Assembly (NCBI GenBank): GCA_020852755.1
Contig: JADZAF010000325.1
Location: 1 to 64,000 of the forward strand
Direction: 5' to 3'
DNA length: 64,000 nt
From: Bryobacterales bacterium
GTDB lineage: Bacteria > Acidobacteriota > Terriglobia > Bryobacterales > Bryobacteraceae
The stretch's first letter is position 1. Every line of letters begins with the position of its first letter. The translations under genes were made by a program, and so were the position numbers. The notes beneath the pieces are model-generated. The model was not told the origin of the DNA, did no database searches, and saw only the letters and a program-made list of their open reading frames with translations. Positions 14,720-23,856 of the stretch are shown here, in pieces.

Positions 14720-17041
14720 ATGAGCGACCTGCAACCGACCAAGCCGGCGACTGCCGCCATTCCGGCGGCGAACGGCTCGTCCTACGACCTGCTGCTGAAG
14801 AAAGACTACCTCGATGTAGCGCTCCGCGACGGCGACGGTGAGCCGGACGCAACCGCGCTGCTGCGCTATGCCGGCGCGCTTCACCGGCGCTGGGGCACCC
14901 TGCTGGTCTGCGGTCTGCTGGGCGCTGTCGTGGGCCTCGTCATGGCCCTGTCGCAGCCGGCGCAATACAGGGCACGAGCCACGGTCGAGATTCAGGCCAT
15001 CAACCAGCGGTTCCTGAATACCGACGACGTGGATCCGATGGCCGGTACCCGCAGCGGCGCCGACCTGCCCACCGAGATCGCCGTCATGCAGAGCGAAAGC
15101 ATGATCAAGCGGGCCCGGGAAAAGGCGCTGGCCCAACCGCAGCCCGTCATTCAATCCCAGCCCCATCCGCTGTGGTCCTGGCTGCAATCGGCCGGCGTGG
15201 TCCCCAAGAGCCAGCGCACCGACTGGCCAAAGGCCATCGCGATGGCCGCTTCGAAAGTCAAGGTTGCTCCGCTGGGGGTGACCCGGGTGGTCGAGATCAC
15301 CACCGAGTCGGTGGACGCGCAAGCCGCGGCCGTGTTCGTCAACGCCCTGGCGGATGTCTACATCGATCAAAGCATCGAGGCGCGCTGGCAGTCCGCCCAA
15401 CGGGTCAACGCCTGGCTCAGCCGGCAGCTCGCCGACCTGCGCGACAAGCTGCAGAAGTCGGAGGCCGAACTGCAGAACTATGGCCGCAGCGCCGGGCTGC
15501 TGTTCTCGGCGGGCAGCGGCACCGTGGCCACCGACAAGCTGCGCCAGTTACGCGAGGAACTGCTGAAGGCCCAATCCGCCAAGCGCGATCAGCAGGCCCG
15601 CTATCTGGCCGTTTCCAACGCCAGGCCGGAAACGCTGCTCGAGGTCGTGGAAGACCCCGTCCTGCGCTCCTATCAGATCAAACTCAGCGACCTGCGGCAG
15701 CAGATGGCCGAGCTGAGCACGACTTTCACTCCGGAACATTACCGCGTGCAGCGCCTGCAGGCCCAGATCCAGGAAGTGGAGGGGGTCATTCAGCGGGAGC
15801 GAAATCGCATCGTCAACCGCTTCCGCAACGACTTTGAATTCGCCTCCGGGCAGGAGAAGGAACTGGCCGCGGCCTACTCCGCCCAGGAAAGAACGGTCTC
15901 CAACGAGGAAGAGAAGACTATCAAGTACAACCTGATCCGGCGCGAAGTGGAGACCACCCGCCAGTTGTACGACGCCATGCTGCAGAAGATGAAGGAAGCC
16001 AGCGTGGCGCAAACCATGCTGGCCAACAACATACGCGTGGTGGACCCGGCCCAGCCCAGCAAGACGGCCCGGAGCGCCGACCCCATGCGCAACGGTTTTA
16101 TGGGGTTCTTCGGCGGAGGGCTCCTTTGCGCCGGGCTGATCGTGCTGGTCACCGCCCTGGATCCGCGGTTCCGTTCGCCGGGCCAGGCTTCGGCTTCCCT
16201 GGGACTGCCGGAACTGGGAGTGATTCCGGCGGCTGAGTCCGACCCGGGGATGGAAGGGCACCGGGTGGGCGGGGTGCTGTTCGGCGCCCGAAAGCTGAGC
16301 GGCCTGCGCGATTCCGAAGGCAACGGGCCGGCCGGGGACCATGTGTCGGGCCGGCTGGAACTGGTGACCTGGGACCGCAAGCCGTCCATGCTGGCGGAGT
16401 CGTTCCGGGCCGTGCTGACCTCCATCCTGGTTCAGGGCGACAACGGCAACGCACCACGGGTTCTGGCGATCACGAGTTCGGTGCCGCAGGAAGGCAAGAG
16501 CACGGTGACCAGCAACCTGGGCCTGGCTCTCGCCGAGACCAGCCGGCGCGTGCTGCTGATCGACGCCGATCTGCGGAGACCGCGGCTGCATTCCGTGTAC
16601 AACGTGCCCAACACCTGGGGACTGAGCGACCTGTTGCGCGAGAAAGGCTCCTTGCAGACCTGCCCCCTGGAAGGCCTGGTGCGCCCCACCAGCATCCCGG
16701 GGCTGTCGGTGCTGCCCAGCGGGCCGGAAGCGCTCAACATCGCCAGCCTGCTGACGCCCGGCCGCCTGGCGGAGCTGCTCGACCGGTTCCGCGGGGAGTT
16801 CGACCGGATCTTCATCGATACTCCTCCCGTGATGCAAATGGTGGATGCCCGCCTGATCGGCCGCCTGGCGGACGGCGTGATCCTGGTGCTGCGTGCGGGG
16901 CACACCAGCCGCAGCATCGCCATGATGGCGCGCAAGCGGCTGAGTGACGACGGGTGCCGGATTCTGGGCACGGTCCTCAACGACTGGCGCCCCGAAGGTT
17001 TCCTGGACCACCACTACTACACGTACTATCACAGCCGCTGA
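14720..17041 (+). CDS. Wzz-domain bacterial tyrosine kinase (PCP-2a co-polymerase)
   Basis: A 773-residue inner-membrane protein. A cytoplasmic N-terminus precedes helix 1 (about 61-75, LLVCGLLGAVVGLVMAL), a periplasmic Wzz region with long coiled-coil parts (about 80-450) and helix 2 (about 460-480, GFFGGGLLCAGLIVLVTAL). The cytoplasmic kinase has Walker A SSVPQEGKST near 586, Walker A' LLIDADLRRPR near 612 and Walker B IFIDTPP near 697. The Tyr-rich tail HHYYTYYHSR (about 764-773) is the expected autophosphorylation cluster. It regulates chain length and export with the OPX protein. Single-chain fusion of Wzz and kinase is the usual proteobacterial/acidobacterial form. It starts 24 bases after the OPX gene. 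Confidence 0.95.
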   Translation: MSDLQPTKPATAAIPAANGSSYDLLLKKDYLDVALRDGDGEPDATALLRYAGALHRRWGTLLVCGLLGAVVGLVMALSQPAQYRARATVEIQAINQRFLNTDDVDPMAGTRSGADLPTEIAVMQSESMIKRAREKALAQPQPVIQSQPHPLWSWLQSAGVVPKSQRTDWPKAIAMAASKVKVAPLGVTRVVEITTESVDAQAAAVFVNALADVYIDQSIEARWQSAQRVNAWLSRQLADLRDKLQKSEAELQNYGRSAGLLFSAGSGTVATDKLRQLREELLKAQSAKRDQQARYLAVSNARPETLLEVVEDPVLRSYQIKLSDLRQQMAELSTTFTPEHYRVQRLQAQIQEVEGVIQRERNRIVNRFRNDFEFASGQEKELAAAYSAQERTVSNEEEKTIKYNLIRREVETTRQLYDAMLQKMKEASVAQTMLANNIRVVDPAQPSKTARSADPMRNGFMGFFGGGLLCAGLIVLVTALDPRFRSPGQASASLGLPELGVIPAAESDPGMEGHRVGGVLFGARKLSGLRDSEGNGPAGDHVSGRLELVTWDRKPSMLAESFRAVLTSILVQGDNGNAPRVLAITSSVPQEGKSTVTSNLGLALAETSRRVLLIDADLRRPRLHSVYNVPNTWGLSDLLREKGSLQTCPLEGLVRPTSIPGLSVLPSGPEALNIASLLTPGRLAELLDRFRGEFDRIFIDTPPVMQMVDARLIGRLADGVILVLRAGHTSRSIAMMARKRLSDDGCRILGTVLNDWRPEGFLDHHYYTYYHSR

Positions 17042-17070
17042 AGCGTCGTCGCTCCCCTCTTTCCTGACTC

Positions 17071-18048
17071 ATGGCCAACTATCTCGTCACAGGCGCGGCC
17101 GGATTCATTGCCTCCCAGGTGTGCCGCGCGCTGCTGGAACAGGGGCACTCGGTGACCGGCGTCGACAACCTGAATGATGCCTACCCGGTCCGCCTGAAGA
17201 CGTGGCGGCTGGAGCGGCTGGAGGAATTGCCGGGCTTCGAGTTCCAGACCTTGGACATCCGCGACCGCCATGCCCTGGCCGGGTTGTTCGGCGGGGGAAA
17301 GCGCTTCGACGCGGTGCTGAACCTGGCCGCGCGGGCCGGCGTCCGGCAGAGCGTCGAGGATCCCTGGGTCTACATGGAAACCAACGCCACCGGCACCCTG
17401 AACCTGCTGGATCTCTGCCGCCGCTTCGAAGTGCCGAAGTTCGTGCTGTCCTCGACTTCGAGCCTGTACGGCTGCCGGAACCCGCTTCCGTACCCGGAAG
17501 ATGCCGATACCGGCGAGCCGCTGTCGCCCTACGCGGCCTCCAAGAAGGCGGCCGAAGCCCTCTGCCACTCCTATCATCACCTGCACGGGATCGACGTGAG
17601 CGTGCTGCGGTATTTCACCGTCTACGGCCCGGCCGGGCGCCCGGACATGAGCGTCTTCCGCTTCGTGCAACGGGTGGCGGAAGGCCGGCCGGTGGTGATC
17701 TACGGAGACGGCAGGCAGTCGCGGGATTTCACCTACATCGACGACATCGCCCGGGGCACGGTGGCCGCGCTGAAGCCCGCGGGATTCACGACCATCAACC
17801 TGGGATCGGACCGCCCGGTGGTGCTCCTGGATCTGCTGAAGCAGATCGAGCAATGCGTGGGCCGGAAAGCCCGCGTCGAGCACCGCCTCCCCCATCGCGC
17901 CGACGTGCCGGCCACCTGGGCCGACATCCGCCGGGCGCGCCAGCAACTGGGGTGGGAGCCCAGCACGGATTATCAGGAAGGGATTGCGAGATCGGTCGCC
18001 TGGTACCTGGACAACCGGGACTGGGCCAGCGGGATTGAAGCCGCATGA
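17071..18048 (+). CDS. NAD-dependent sugar epimerase, UDP-glucuronate 4-epimerase-like
   Basis: A 325-residue extended SDR. The nucleotide motif is VTGAAGFIAS, with Ala in place of the last Gly of G-x-x-G-x-x-G. It is followed by GVDNLNDAYPVRLK, which is close to the family of UDP-glucuronate 4-epimerases (G-[IV]-D-N-L-N-D-Y-Y). Catalytic residues are STSSLYG and Y-A-A-S-K (in SPYAASKKAAE). The block SRDFTYIDDIARG is the normal sugar-binding region. It would make UDP-galacturonate or a related sugar for the polysaccharide. Exact specificity is not certain. The last codons overlap the ABC permease start by 4 bases. Confidence 0.88.
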   Translation: MANYLVTGAAGFIASQVCRALLEQGHSVTGVDNLNDAYPVRLKTWRLERLEELPGFEFQTLDIRDRHALAGLFGGGKRFDAVLNLAARAGVRQSVEDPWVYMETNATGTLNLLDLCRRFEVPKFVLSSTSSLYGCRNPLPYPEDADTGEPLSPYAASKKAAEALCHSYHHLHGIDVSVLRYFTVYGPAGRPDMSVFRFVQRVAEGRPVVIYGDGRQSRDFTYIDDIARGTVAALKPAGFTTINLGSDRPVVLLDLLKQIEQCVGRKARVEHRLPHRADVPATWADIRRARQQLGWEPSTDYQEGIARSVAWYLDNRDWASGIEAA

Positions 18049-18917
18049 GCAGCCTGGCCGGCGTCTCCCTGGGAAGAGGGCGCGAACGGGCCGGGACGGC
18101 GCCGGTGCTGCGCATCACCCGCTCGAAGGGTGCGGCCGCCCTGGGCCTCAAGGAACTGTGGGAATACCGGGAGCTGTTCTGGTTCCTGACGCTGCGCGAC
18201 ATCAAAGTCCGCTACAAGCAGACCTTGCTGGGCGCCGCCTGGGCGGTCATCCAGCCCCTGTTCACCATGCTGGTGTTCAGCCTGTTCTTCGGGCGGCTGG
18301 CCAAAGTTCCTTCCGATAACCTCCACTATCCCATCTTCAGTTTCGCCGCGCTGGTCCCCTGGACCTTCTTCGCCAACGGGCTGAATCTCTCCTCCAACAG
18401 CCTGGTCGGCAGCTCCAACCTCATCACCAAGGTCTACTTCCCCCGGCTGATCGTGCCGGCCGCGGCAGTCATCTCCGGCCTGGTGGACCTGCTGATCGCC
18501 ATGCTCGTGCTGGTGGGCATGATGCTGTTCTATGGCGTCGGCGTGCAGGCCACCGTGCTGTGGATCGTGCCGCTCACCCTCCTGGCCGTGATCTCCTCGC
18601 TGGGCGTCGGGCTGTGGCTCTCGGCGCTGAACGTCGAGTACCGCGATGTCCGGCACGCGGTTCCCTTCATCGCCCAGTTCTGGATGTTCATCACGCCGGT
18701 CGCCTATCCCAGCAGCCTGCTTTCCGAACCCTGGCGCACGCTCTACGGCCTGAATCCCATGGCTGGTGTTGTGGAAGGGTTCCGCTGGGCCTTGCTGGGA
18801 GCCAACACGGCTCCGGGTCCCATGCTGGCGATCTCGTCCCTGGCCGCCCTGCTGATCCTGGTGGGCGGCGCTTTCTACTTCAAGCGCATGGAAAAGAGCT
18901 TCGCCGACGTAGTCTGA
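18045..18917 (+). CDS. wzm: ABC-2 type polysaccharide export permease
   Basis: A 290-residue membrane protein with about six helices and the ABC-2 signature features of the Wzm/TagG/KpsM group: a cytoplasmic entry segment LWEYRELFWFLTLRDIKVRY(K), then helices WAVIQPLFTMLVFSLFFGRL, IFSFAALVPWTFFANGLNLS and others, and the late segment FWMFITPVAYPSSLL. It starts in ATGA overlap with the epimerase gene. It forms the membrane channel through which undecaprenyl-linked polysaccharide crosses the inner membrane. The ATPase gene follows directly. Confidence 0.92.
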   Translation: MSSLAGVSLGRGRERAGTAPVLRITRSKGAAALGLKELWEYRELFWFLTLRDIKVRYKQTLLGAAWAVIQPLFTMLVFSLFFGRLAKVPSDNLHYPIFSFAALVPWTFFANGLNLSSNSLVGSSNLITKVYFPRLIVPAAAVISGLVDLLIAMLVLVGMMLFYGVGVQATVLWIVPLTLLAVISSLGVGLWLSALNVEYRDVRHAVPFIAQFWMFITPVAYPSSLLSEPWRTLYGLNPMAGVVEGFRWALLGANTAPGPMLAISSLAALLILVGGAFYFKRMEKSFADVV

Positions 18918-18919
18918 GC

Positions 18920-20185
18920 ATGAGCGACGTTGCCATCCGGGTGGAAGGGCTGGGCAAGCGATACCGGATCGGTTCGCACAAGAAGCGCTACAAGACGCTG
19001 CGCGAGAGCCTGGCGGGAGTGGCTTCGGGTTCGTTGCGGCGCGCGCGCTCGCTGCTGCGCGGCGAGCCGGTGCGGACGCCTCCGCCGTCGATTTGGGCAT
19101 TGCGGGACGTTACGTTCGATGTGCGGCGGGGCGAAGTGCTGGGCGTCATCGGCAGGAACGGGGCGGGGAAGAGCACCCTTCTGAAGGTGCTGTCCCGCAT
19201 TACCGAACCGACCGAGGGACACGCGGAGATCCACGGCCGCATCGGATCCCTGCTGGAAGTGGGTACCGGCTTCCATCCGGAACTCACCGGGCGCGAGAAC
19301 ATCTATCTGAACGGCGCGATTCTCGGCATGAAACGGGCGGAGATCCAGCAGCAGTTTGACCAGATCGTCGCTTTCGCGGAAGTCGAACAGTTCCTGGACA
19401 CTCCGGTGAAGCGCTATTCCACCGGCATGTACCTGCGCCTGGCCTTCGGGGTGGCGGCTCATCTGAGAACCGAAATCCTGCTGGTGGACGAAGTACTGGC
19501 GGTGGGTGACGCGGCCTTTCAGAAGAAATGCCTGGGCAAGATGAGCGAAGTGGCCGAAACCGGCCGCACGGTTCTGTTCGTGAGCCACAACATGGACGCG
19601 GTCCGGCGCCTGTGCACGTCGGTCTGCCTCATGCGAAGCGGGCAGCTGGCGGGCATCGGAGAGCCGGTCTCGTCCATCAACGCGTACTTCGAGAGTGATG
19701 CGGTGGCCGAGTACGTGGACGATGGCCCCGCGCTCCCGGGCGAGGACCTGCGCATCCGGGCCGTGAAGATCGAACAACAGGGCTCGGCCCGCGACTGGTT
19801 CGAATACCGTATGCCGCTGGAGATCGCGATCGAGTACGAAGTGTTCCAGCCGCTTCAGAACCTCCTGCTGGGCTTCGATCTGTATACCTCCAACGGTGTG
19901 CCGGTGTTCCGGAGCTACGACCTGGCCGCGCGCGGCATGGGCAGCCGCGAGCCGGGATTCTACCGTTCGGTTTGCCGTCTGCCCGGAGAGTTCCTGCAGC
20001 CGGGCCTTTACTACGTGCAGTTGCTGGCGGGGCTGCACCGACTGCGCTGGCTTAGCAAGGAAAAGATCACCGTCGGTTTGAAGCTGGCCGGGAGCCGCGA
20101 GAGCGACGTGGACTTTCCGGGCGTCCTGTGTCCGCGGGGCGATTGGCGGGTTGCGCGAGTGGGAGCATGCTCGGTATCGCCATAA
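18920..20185 (+). CDS. wzt: ABC exporter ATPase with C-terminal sugar-binding domain
   Basis: A 421-residue protein. The start at 18920 (MSDVAIRVEGLGKRYRIG) is two bases after the permease stop. The in-frame ORF is open much further upstream but only inside the permease gene. Walker A is GVIGRNGAGKSTLLKVL (about 76-92), the signature loop YSTGMYLRLAFG and Walker B ILLVDEVLAVGD. From about residue 265 a beta-sandwich-like domain follows (IEYEVFQPLQNLLLGFDLYT), as in the Wzt proteins of E. coli O8/O9a that recognise the modified non-reducing end of the chain. This suggests the polymer is capped before export. The methyltransferase gene that overlaps its end by 19 bases is a candidate for the capping step. 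Confidence 0.93.
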   Translation: MSDVAIRVEGLGKRYRIGSHKKRYKTLRESLAGVASGSLRRARSLLRGEPVRTPPPSIWALRDVTFDVRRGEVLGVIGRNGAGKSTLLKVLSRITEPTEGHAEIHGRIGSLLEVGTGFHPELTGRENIYLNGAILGMKRAEIQQQFDQIVAFAEVEQFLDTPVKRYSTGMYLRLAFGVAAHLRTEILLVDEVLAVGDAAFQKKCLGKMSEVAETGRTVLFVSHNMDAVRRLCTSVCLMRSGQLAGIGEPVSSINAYFESDAVAEYVDDGPALPGEDLRIRAVKIEQQGSARDWFEYRMPLEIAIEYEVFQPLQNLLLGFDLYTSNGVPVFRSYDLAARGMGSREPGFYRSVCRLPGEFLQPGLYYVQLLAGLHRLRWLSKEKITVGLKLAGSRESDVDFPGVLCPRGDWRVARVGACSVSP

Positions 20186-21003
20186 ACAAGCCCCGCTCTT
20201 TCTACTGGCAAGCCTACAGGAAGCGGGCGGAAAACGGCCGTCTGAGCTGGTATGGCGGAAAGGCGGACGACCGCTTCTGGGGCGAGCACTGGAGCGCCCG
20301 CCTGGGGACGCAGTACTACCGCGACGCCGAACGGCTTGACGTGCGGCACGACGAGCAGGCGCGCATCTTCGTCCGGGAGTTGTCGCCCGGCGGCCTGCAT
20401 CTGGAGGCGGGTTGCGGGGCCGGTTTCTGGGTAGCGGCTCTACGGGCCCGTGGATTCCAGGTGGAAGGCATCGAGTATTCGTCCGAACTGGTGGAACTGG
20501 TGAACCGGGTGAAACCGGATCTGCCCGTCCGGGCCGGCGACGCCCTGCGGATCGATTGCCCGGACTGCCACTACGATTCCTATATTTCCATCGGCGTGGT
20601 GGAGCACCGCAGCGAGGGGCCGGAACCGTTTCTCGAAGAGGCGCGCCGGGTTTTGAAACCCGGCGGAAAGATGCTGATATCGGTACCTTTCTTCGGCTTC
20701 GCACGCCGATTGAAAAGCCTCCTGGGGCTGTACCGAGGAACTCCGGAGGGCGCCTTCTTTCAGTATGGTTTCGGCGAAGGCGAGTTCACTTCGCTGGTGG
20801 CGCGGCACGATTTCGAGATCCTTTCCCGGCACCGCCTGTACCCTCACCGGCTGCTGCTGGAGGAGTTCGCGTTCTATCGCTGGCTGCAGTCTCAGCGGGG
20901 CGCCCGGTTCTCCAAGCGTCTGGCCGAGGCGGTGTTCGGCGGGAGGGACGGCCATATGTTGATGGTGGTGGCCCGCAAAAATCCACGAAAGCGGGCCGGC
21001 TGA
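20167..21003 (+). CDS. SAM-dependent methyltransferase
   Basis: A 278-residue protein. I chose the ATG at 20167 (MLGIAINKPRSFYWQAYRKR), 19 bases inside the Wzt gene. A further ATG at 20128 would extend the overlap. The Rossmann methyltransferase pattern is clear: LHLEAGCGAGFWVAALRARG (motif I), then IEYSSELVELVNR, DALRIDCPDCHYDSYISIGVVEH (motif IV region, quoted in part) and RRVLKPGGKMLISVP. Its position directly after Wzt suggests it acts on the polysaccharide, perhaps as a terminal cap read by the Wzt domain, as known for WbdD in E. coli O9a. It lacks the kinase part of WbdD. Acceptor is unproven. Confidence 0.85.
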   Translation: MLGIAINKPRSFYWQAYRKRAENGRLSWYGGKADDRFWGEHWSARLGTQYYRDAERLDVRHDEQARIFVRELSPGGLHLEAGCGAGFWVAALRARGFQVEGIEYSSELVELVNRVKPDLPVRAGDALRIDCPDCHYDSYISIGVVEHRSEGPEPFLEEARRVLKPGGKMLISVPFFGFARRLKSLLGLYRGTPEGAFFQYGFGEGEFTSLVARHDFEILSRHRLYPHRLLLEEFAFYRWLQSQRGARFSKRLAEAVFGGRDGHMLMVVARKNPRKRAG

Positions 21004-21008
21004 TTCCC

Positions 21009-22904
21009 ATGTGCGGTATCTGCGGTGAGTGGCGACAGCCTTCCAGTCCGGATCTGAACCCGGCCGCCGTCCGGACCATGACCGCCCTGATGGCGCGGCG
21101 GGGGCCCGACGACGAGGGCTTCTGGAGCGACGGGAAGCGCTGCGCCCTCGGTTTCCGGAGGCTTTCGATTCTGGACCTGAAACCGTCCGGACATCAGCCC
21201 ATGCTCTCGGCCGACGGCCGCTACGTGCTCGTCTTCAACGGCGAGGTCTACGTGTACCGGGAATTGCGCGCGGAACTGCAGGCCAAGGGCTACCGCTTCC
21301 GCTCGACCGGCGATGCCGAAGTGGTGTTGCACGCGCTGGCGGAGTGGGGCACGGAAGCGCTGGCCCGCTTCAACGGCATGTTCGCGCTGGCGTTCCACGA
21401 CACGCTGGCCGGGACCCTGCTGCTGGCGCGCGACCACGCGGGGATCAAGCCGCTCTACTACCTCTCCCACCCGCACGGCCTGGTGTTCGCCTCGCAATAC
21501 GATCAGATCCTGGCCCATCCCTGGAGCCGGGATGCGCGGACCGATGAGCGCGGACTGGCCCTCTATCTTCGTCTCGGCTACATTCCCGCTCCGTACGGGA
21601 TTCTGGAGAGGACCCGCGCTCTGGAGGCGGGCAGTTGGATGCAAGCGGGGCCGGGCGGCATCCGGCAGGGGCGTTTCTTCGAGTTCCCGCTGGAGACCGA
21701 GCCGGACCTTCGGGGAACCCGGGCAGCGGAAGCTCTGGATGCCGCCATTGACCGCTCGGTGGCGCGCCACCTGGCGAGCGATGTGCCGGTCGGCGCTTTC
21801 CTCTCGGGCGGGATCGACTCGCCGCTGGTGGCCGCCGCGATGCGGGGAGCGCACCCTGGCGCCATTCCGGCTTTCACCATAGGCGTGACGGACGAGACCA
21901 TGGACGAAAGCTCGGACGCGGCCATGTACGCGCGCGAGCTGGACCTTTCACACCAGGTGGAGATCGCCGATCCGCAGCGGATCCACGCCTTGCTGCCGGA
22001 GGCCGTTGAGGCCTGCGGCGAGCCTTTCGCCGACGAATCCATCTTTCCGACCCTGCTGGTGAGCCGCCTGGCGCGCAGCGAGGTCAAGGTGGTGCTCTCC
22101 GGAGACGGAGGCGACGAGCTGTTCTGGGGATATGCCGGCCGCTTCGGCTCGGTTCTGCGGCAGGCTCATCACTTTGCCGGATCGCGCTGGAAGCGGTCCC
22201 TGCGCTATTTCGTGGGACGGGCGTGCGGGAGCGGGAGCGTGGGATACAACGTGCGCCGGCCATCCATCGGGGCCTGGTACCGGGCGAAACACTCGGTCAT
22301 GGCCGAAGCCGACCTTGAAGCCATCTTCCCCGACCTGCCGGCCTGGCCGGAGGAGTACCGGTCCTTCGAATACCGGGGCGCCGGCCTGGACGAGACCGCC
22401 GCCTGGATGCGCTGGAACGAGTTCACCACCCACCTGTCGATGGTCCTGCTGAAGGTCGACCGGGCGAGCATGTACCACTCGCTGGAAGTGCGTGTCCCGC
22501 TCCTGGACCGCGAGGTGTTGAGCGTGGCTGCCCGCCTGGACTGGAGGGAATGCCTGGACCCGGCGAAAAACGTGGGCAAACTGCCGCTGCGCCGCTCGCT
22601 GGTTCGCCGCTGCGGACGGCAGACGGCCGCCAAGCGGGGTTTTTCCGTGCCCCTGGGGCGCTGGTTTCGCGGGCCGCTGCAGGGCATCGTGGAGGACTGC
22701 GTGCTGGCGCGCCGTGAAATTGGGGGGCTGCCGTTCGATGCCCGCGGCCTGCGGCGGTATTTTGAACGGCACCTGAGGGGCGAGTCGGATTTCGGATCGG
22801 GCATCTGGATGCTGCTCAGCCTGGCCCTGTGGCAGGAGAAGCACTGCAACTGGCTGCACAGAGCGGCGCGCGAGACGGAAGCGTGCGCGGTCAGGGCGGG
22901 ATAG
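21009..22904 (+). CDS. Asparagine synthase (glutamine-hydrolysing) family amidotransferase
   Basis: A 631-residue protein beginning MCGICGEWRQ. After removal of Met the Cys is the glutaminase nucleophile, which fixes the start at 21009. The class II amidotransferase domain covers about 1-200 (RRGPDDEGFW, VFNGEVYVYREL). The synthase domain has the ATP loop FLSGGIDS near 262-269 and LSGDGGDELFWGY. In polysaccharide clusters such AsnB homologs often amidate sugar acids rather than aspartate, so with the uronate epimerase in this operon a uronamide is plausible. A close functional relative lies at 43704. It starts 5 bases after the methyltransferase gene. Confidence 0.92.
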   Translation: MCGICGEWRQPSSPDLNPAAVRTMTALMARRGPDDEGFWSDGKRCALGFRRLSILDLKPSGHQPMLSADGRYVLVFNGEVYVYRELRAELQAKGYRFRSTGDAEVVLHALAEWGTEALARFNGMFALAFHDTLAGTLLLARDHAGIKPLYYLSHPHGLVFASQYDQILAHPWSRDARTDERGLALYLRLGYIPAPYGILERTRALEAGSWMQAGPGGIRQGRFFEFPLETEPDLRGTRAAEALDAAIDRSVARHLASDVPVGAFLSGGIDSPLVAAAMRGAHPGAIPAFTIGVTDETMDESSDAAMYARELDLSHQVEIADPQRIHALLPEAVEACGEPFADESIFPTLLVSRLARSEVKVVLSGDGGDELFWGYAGRFGSVLRQAHHFAGSRWKRSLRYFVGRACGSGSVGYNVRRPSIGAWYRAKHSVMAEADLEAIFPDLPAWPEEYRSFEYRGAGLDETAAWMRWNEFTTHLSMVLLKVDRASMYHSLEVRVPLLDREVLSVAARLDWRECLDPAKNVGKLPLRRSLVRRCGRQTAAKRGFSVPLGRWFRGPLQGIVEDCVLARREIGGLPFDARGLRRYFERHLRGESDFGSGIWMLLSLALWQEKHCNWLHRAARETEACAVRAG

Positions 22905-22905
22905 C

Positions 22906-23847
22906 GTGCCGGTCTGGCTGGAGCGGGCGCGGGTATACGCCGGCGGGCTGTTGAAGCCGGCGCGGCGCGGCCTGCGGATTCTCTGCTATCACGGAGTGGT
23001 CGAGCGCAAGCAGGACCCGCGGCTGGAGCGCAATTTCCACCTGCTGCCGGATTTCCGCAAGCATGTGGAGCTGCTCAGCCGGCGTAGAACCGTTGCGGCG
23101 GCCGGCCTCGAGGATGAGTTGCGCCGGGGGAAGGTCCCGGCTGTGATGATCACCTTCGACGACGGGTATGCCAACAACCTGCTGGCCGCGGAAGTTCTGG
23201 AACGGGCGAGACTGCCCTGGTCGCTGTTCGTGACCACCAACCCGCTGGACGATGCCGGTTTGCTGTGGACCTCGGAGATCGCGCTGCTGCTGCTCCACGG
23301 CCGGGCGCAACAGGTGGAGGCGTTCGGATTGTCGTGGAGCCTGCGCACCCGGGGGGAGCGCGAGCAGGCCTACCAGGCGCTGCGCACCCGGCTGAAAACG
23401 GCCGGGGCGGAGGTTCGCTCAAGCGTGATGGCCGGCCTGCGGGACCAGTTTCCATCCGGTGAGGGCGAGCGGCTGCGGGAACGGTTTCCTTCGATGCGCA
23501 TGCTGCGGTGGGAGCAGGTGAGGCAGTTGAGCGCCGCCGGCGTGGAGGTGGGCAGTCACGGGGTCAGCCACGAGTTGCATCACGCCGCTCAGCCCGCGGC
23601 GGTGCGATGGCGCGAATTGAGCGACTCCAAAGCGGAAGTGGAGCGGCGTCTGGGACAGCCCTGCCGGGCGTTCGCTTTCCCCAATGGCGACTACAACCCG
23701 GACTCCCGGCAGGAGGTCGAGCAAGCCGGATACCGTTGGGCTTTCACCACCGAGCCGAGGCCGGCGGACGCGGATTCCGATTTCCGTCTGCTGCCGCGTC
23801 TCGATCCTCCTGCTTCGATCCCCGGCCTGGCACGGCTCCTGAACTGA
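22906..23847 (+). CDS. Polysaccharide deacetylase (NodB domain)
   Basis: A 313-residue protein with GTG start one base after the previous stop. NodB motifs are TFDDGYANN (metal-binding Asp pair), the H-x3-H motif in VGSHGVSHELHH and FAFPNGDYNPDS. The N-terminal ILCYHGVV is the usual first strand. An insert of about 90 residues separates motifs 1 and 2, as in the larger XrtA-type and PgaB-type deacetylases. No signal peptide is evident, so the enzyme may act in the cytoplasm on lipid-linked sugars or be exported another way. It would remove N- or O-acetyl groups. A second deacetylase is at 56382. Confidence 0.88.
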   Translation: MPVWLERARVYAGGLLKPARRGLRILCYHGVVERKQDPRLERNFHLLPDFRKHVELLSRRRTVAAAGLEDELRRGKVPAVMITFDDGYANNLLAAEVLERARLPWSLFVTTNPLDDAGLLWTSEIALLLLHGRAQQVEAFGLSWSLRTRGEREQAYQALRTRLKTAGAEVRSSVMAGLRDQFPSGEGERLRERFPSMRMLRWEQVRQLSAAGVEVGSHGVSHELHHAAQPAAVRWRELSDSKAEVERRLGQPCRAFAFPNGDYNPDSRQEVEQAGYRWAFTTEPRPADADSDFRLLPRLDPPASIPGLARLLN

Positions 23848-23856
23848 GGCGGCAAA

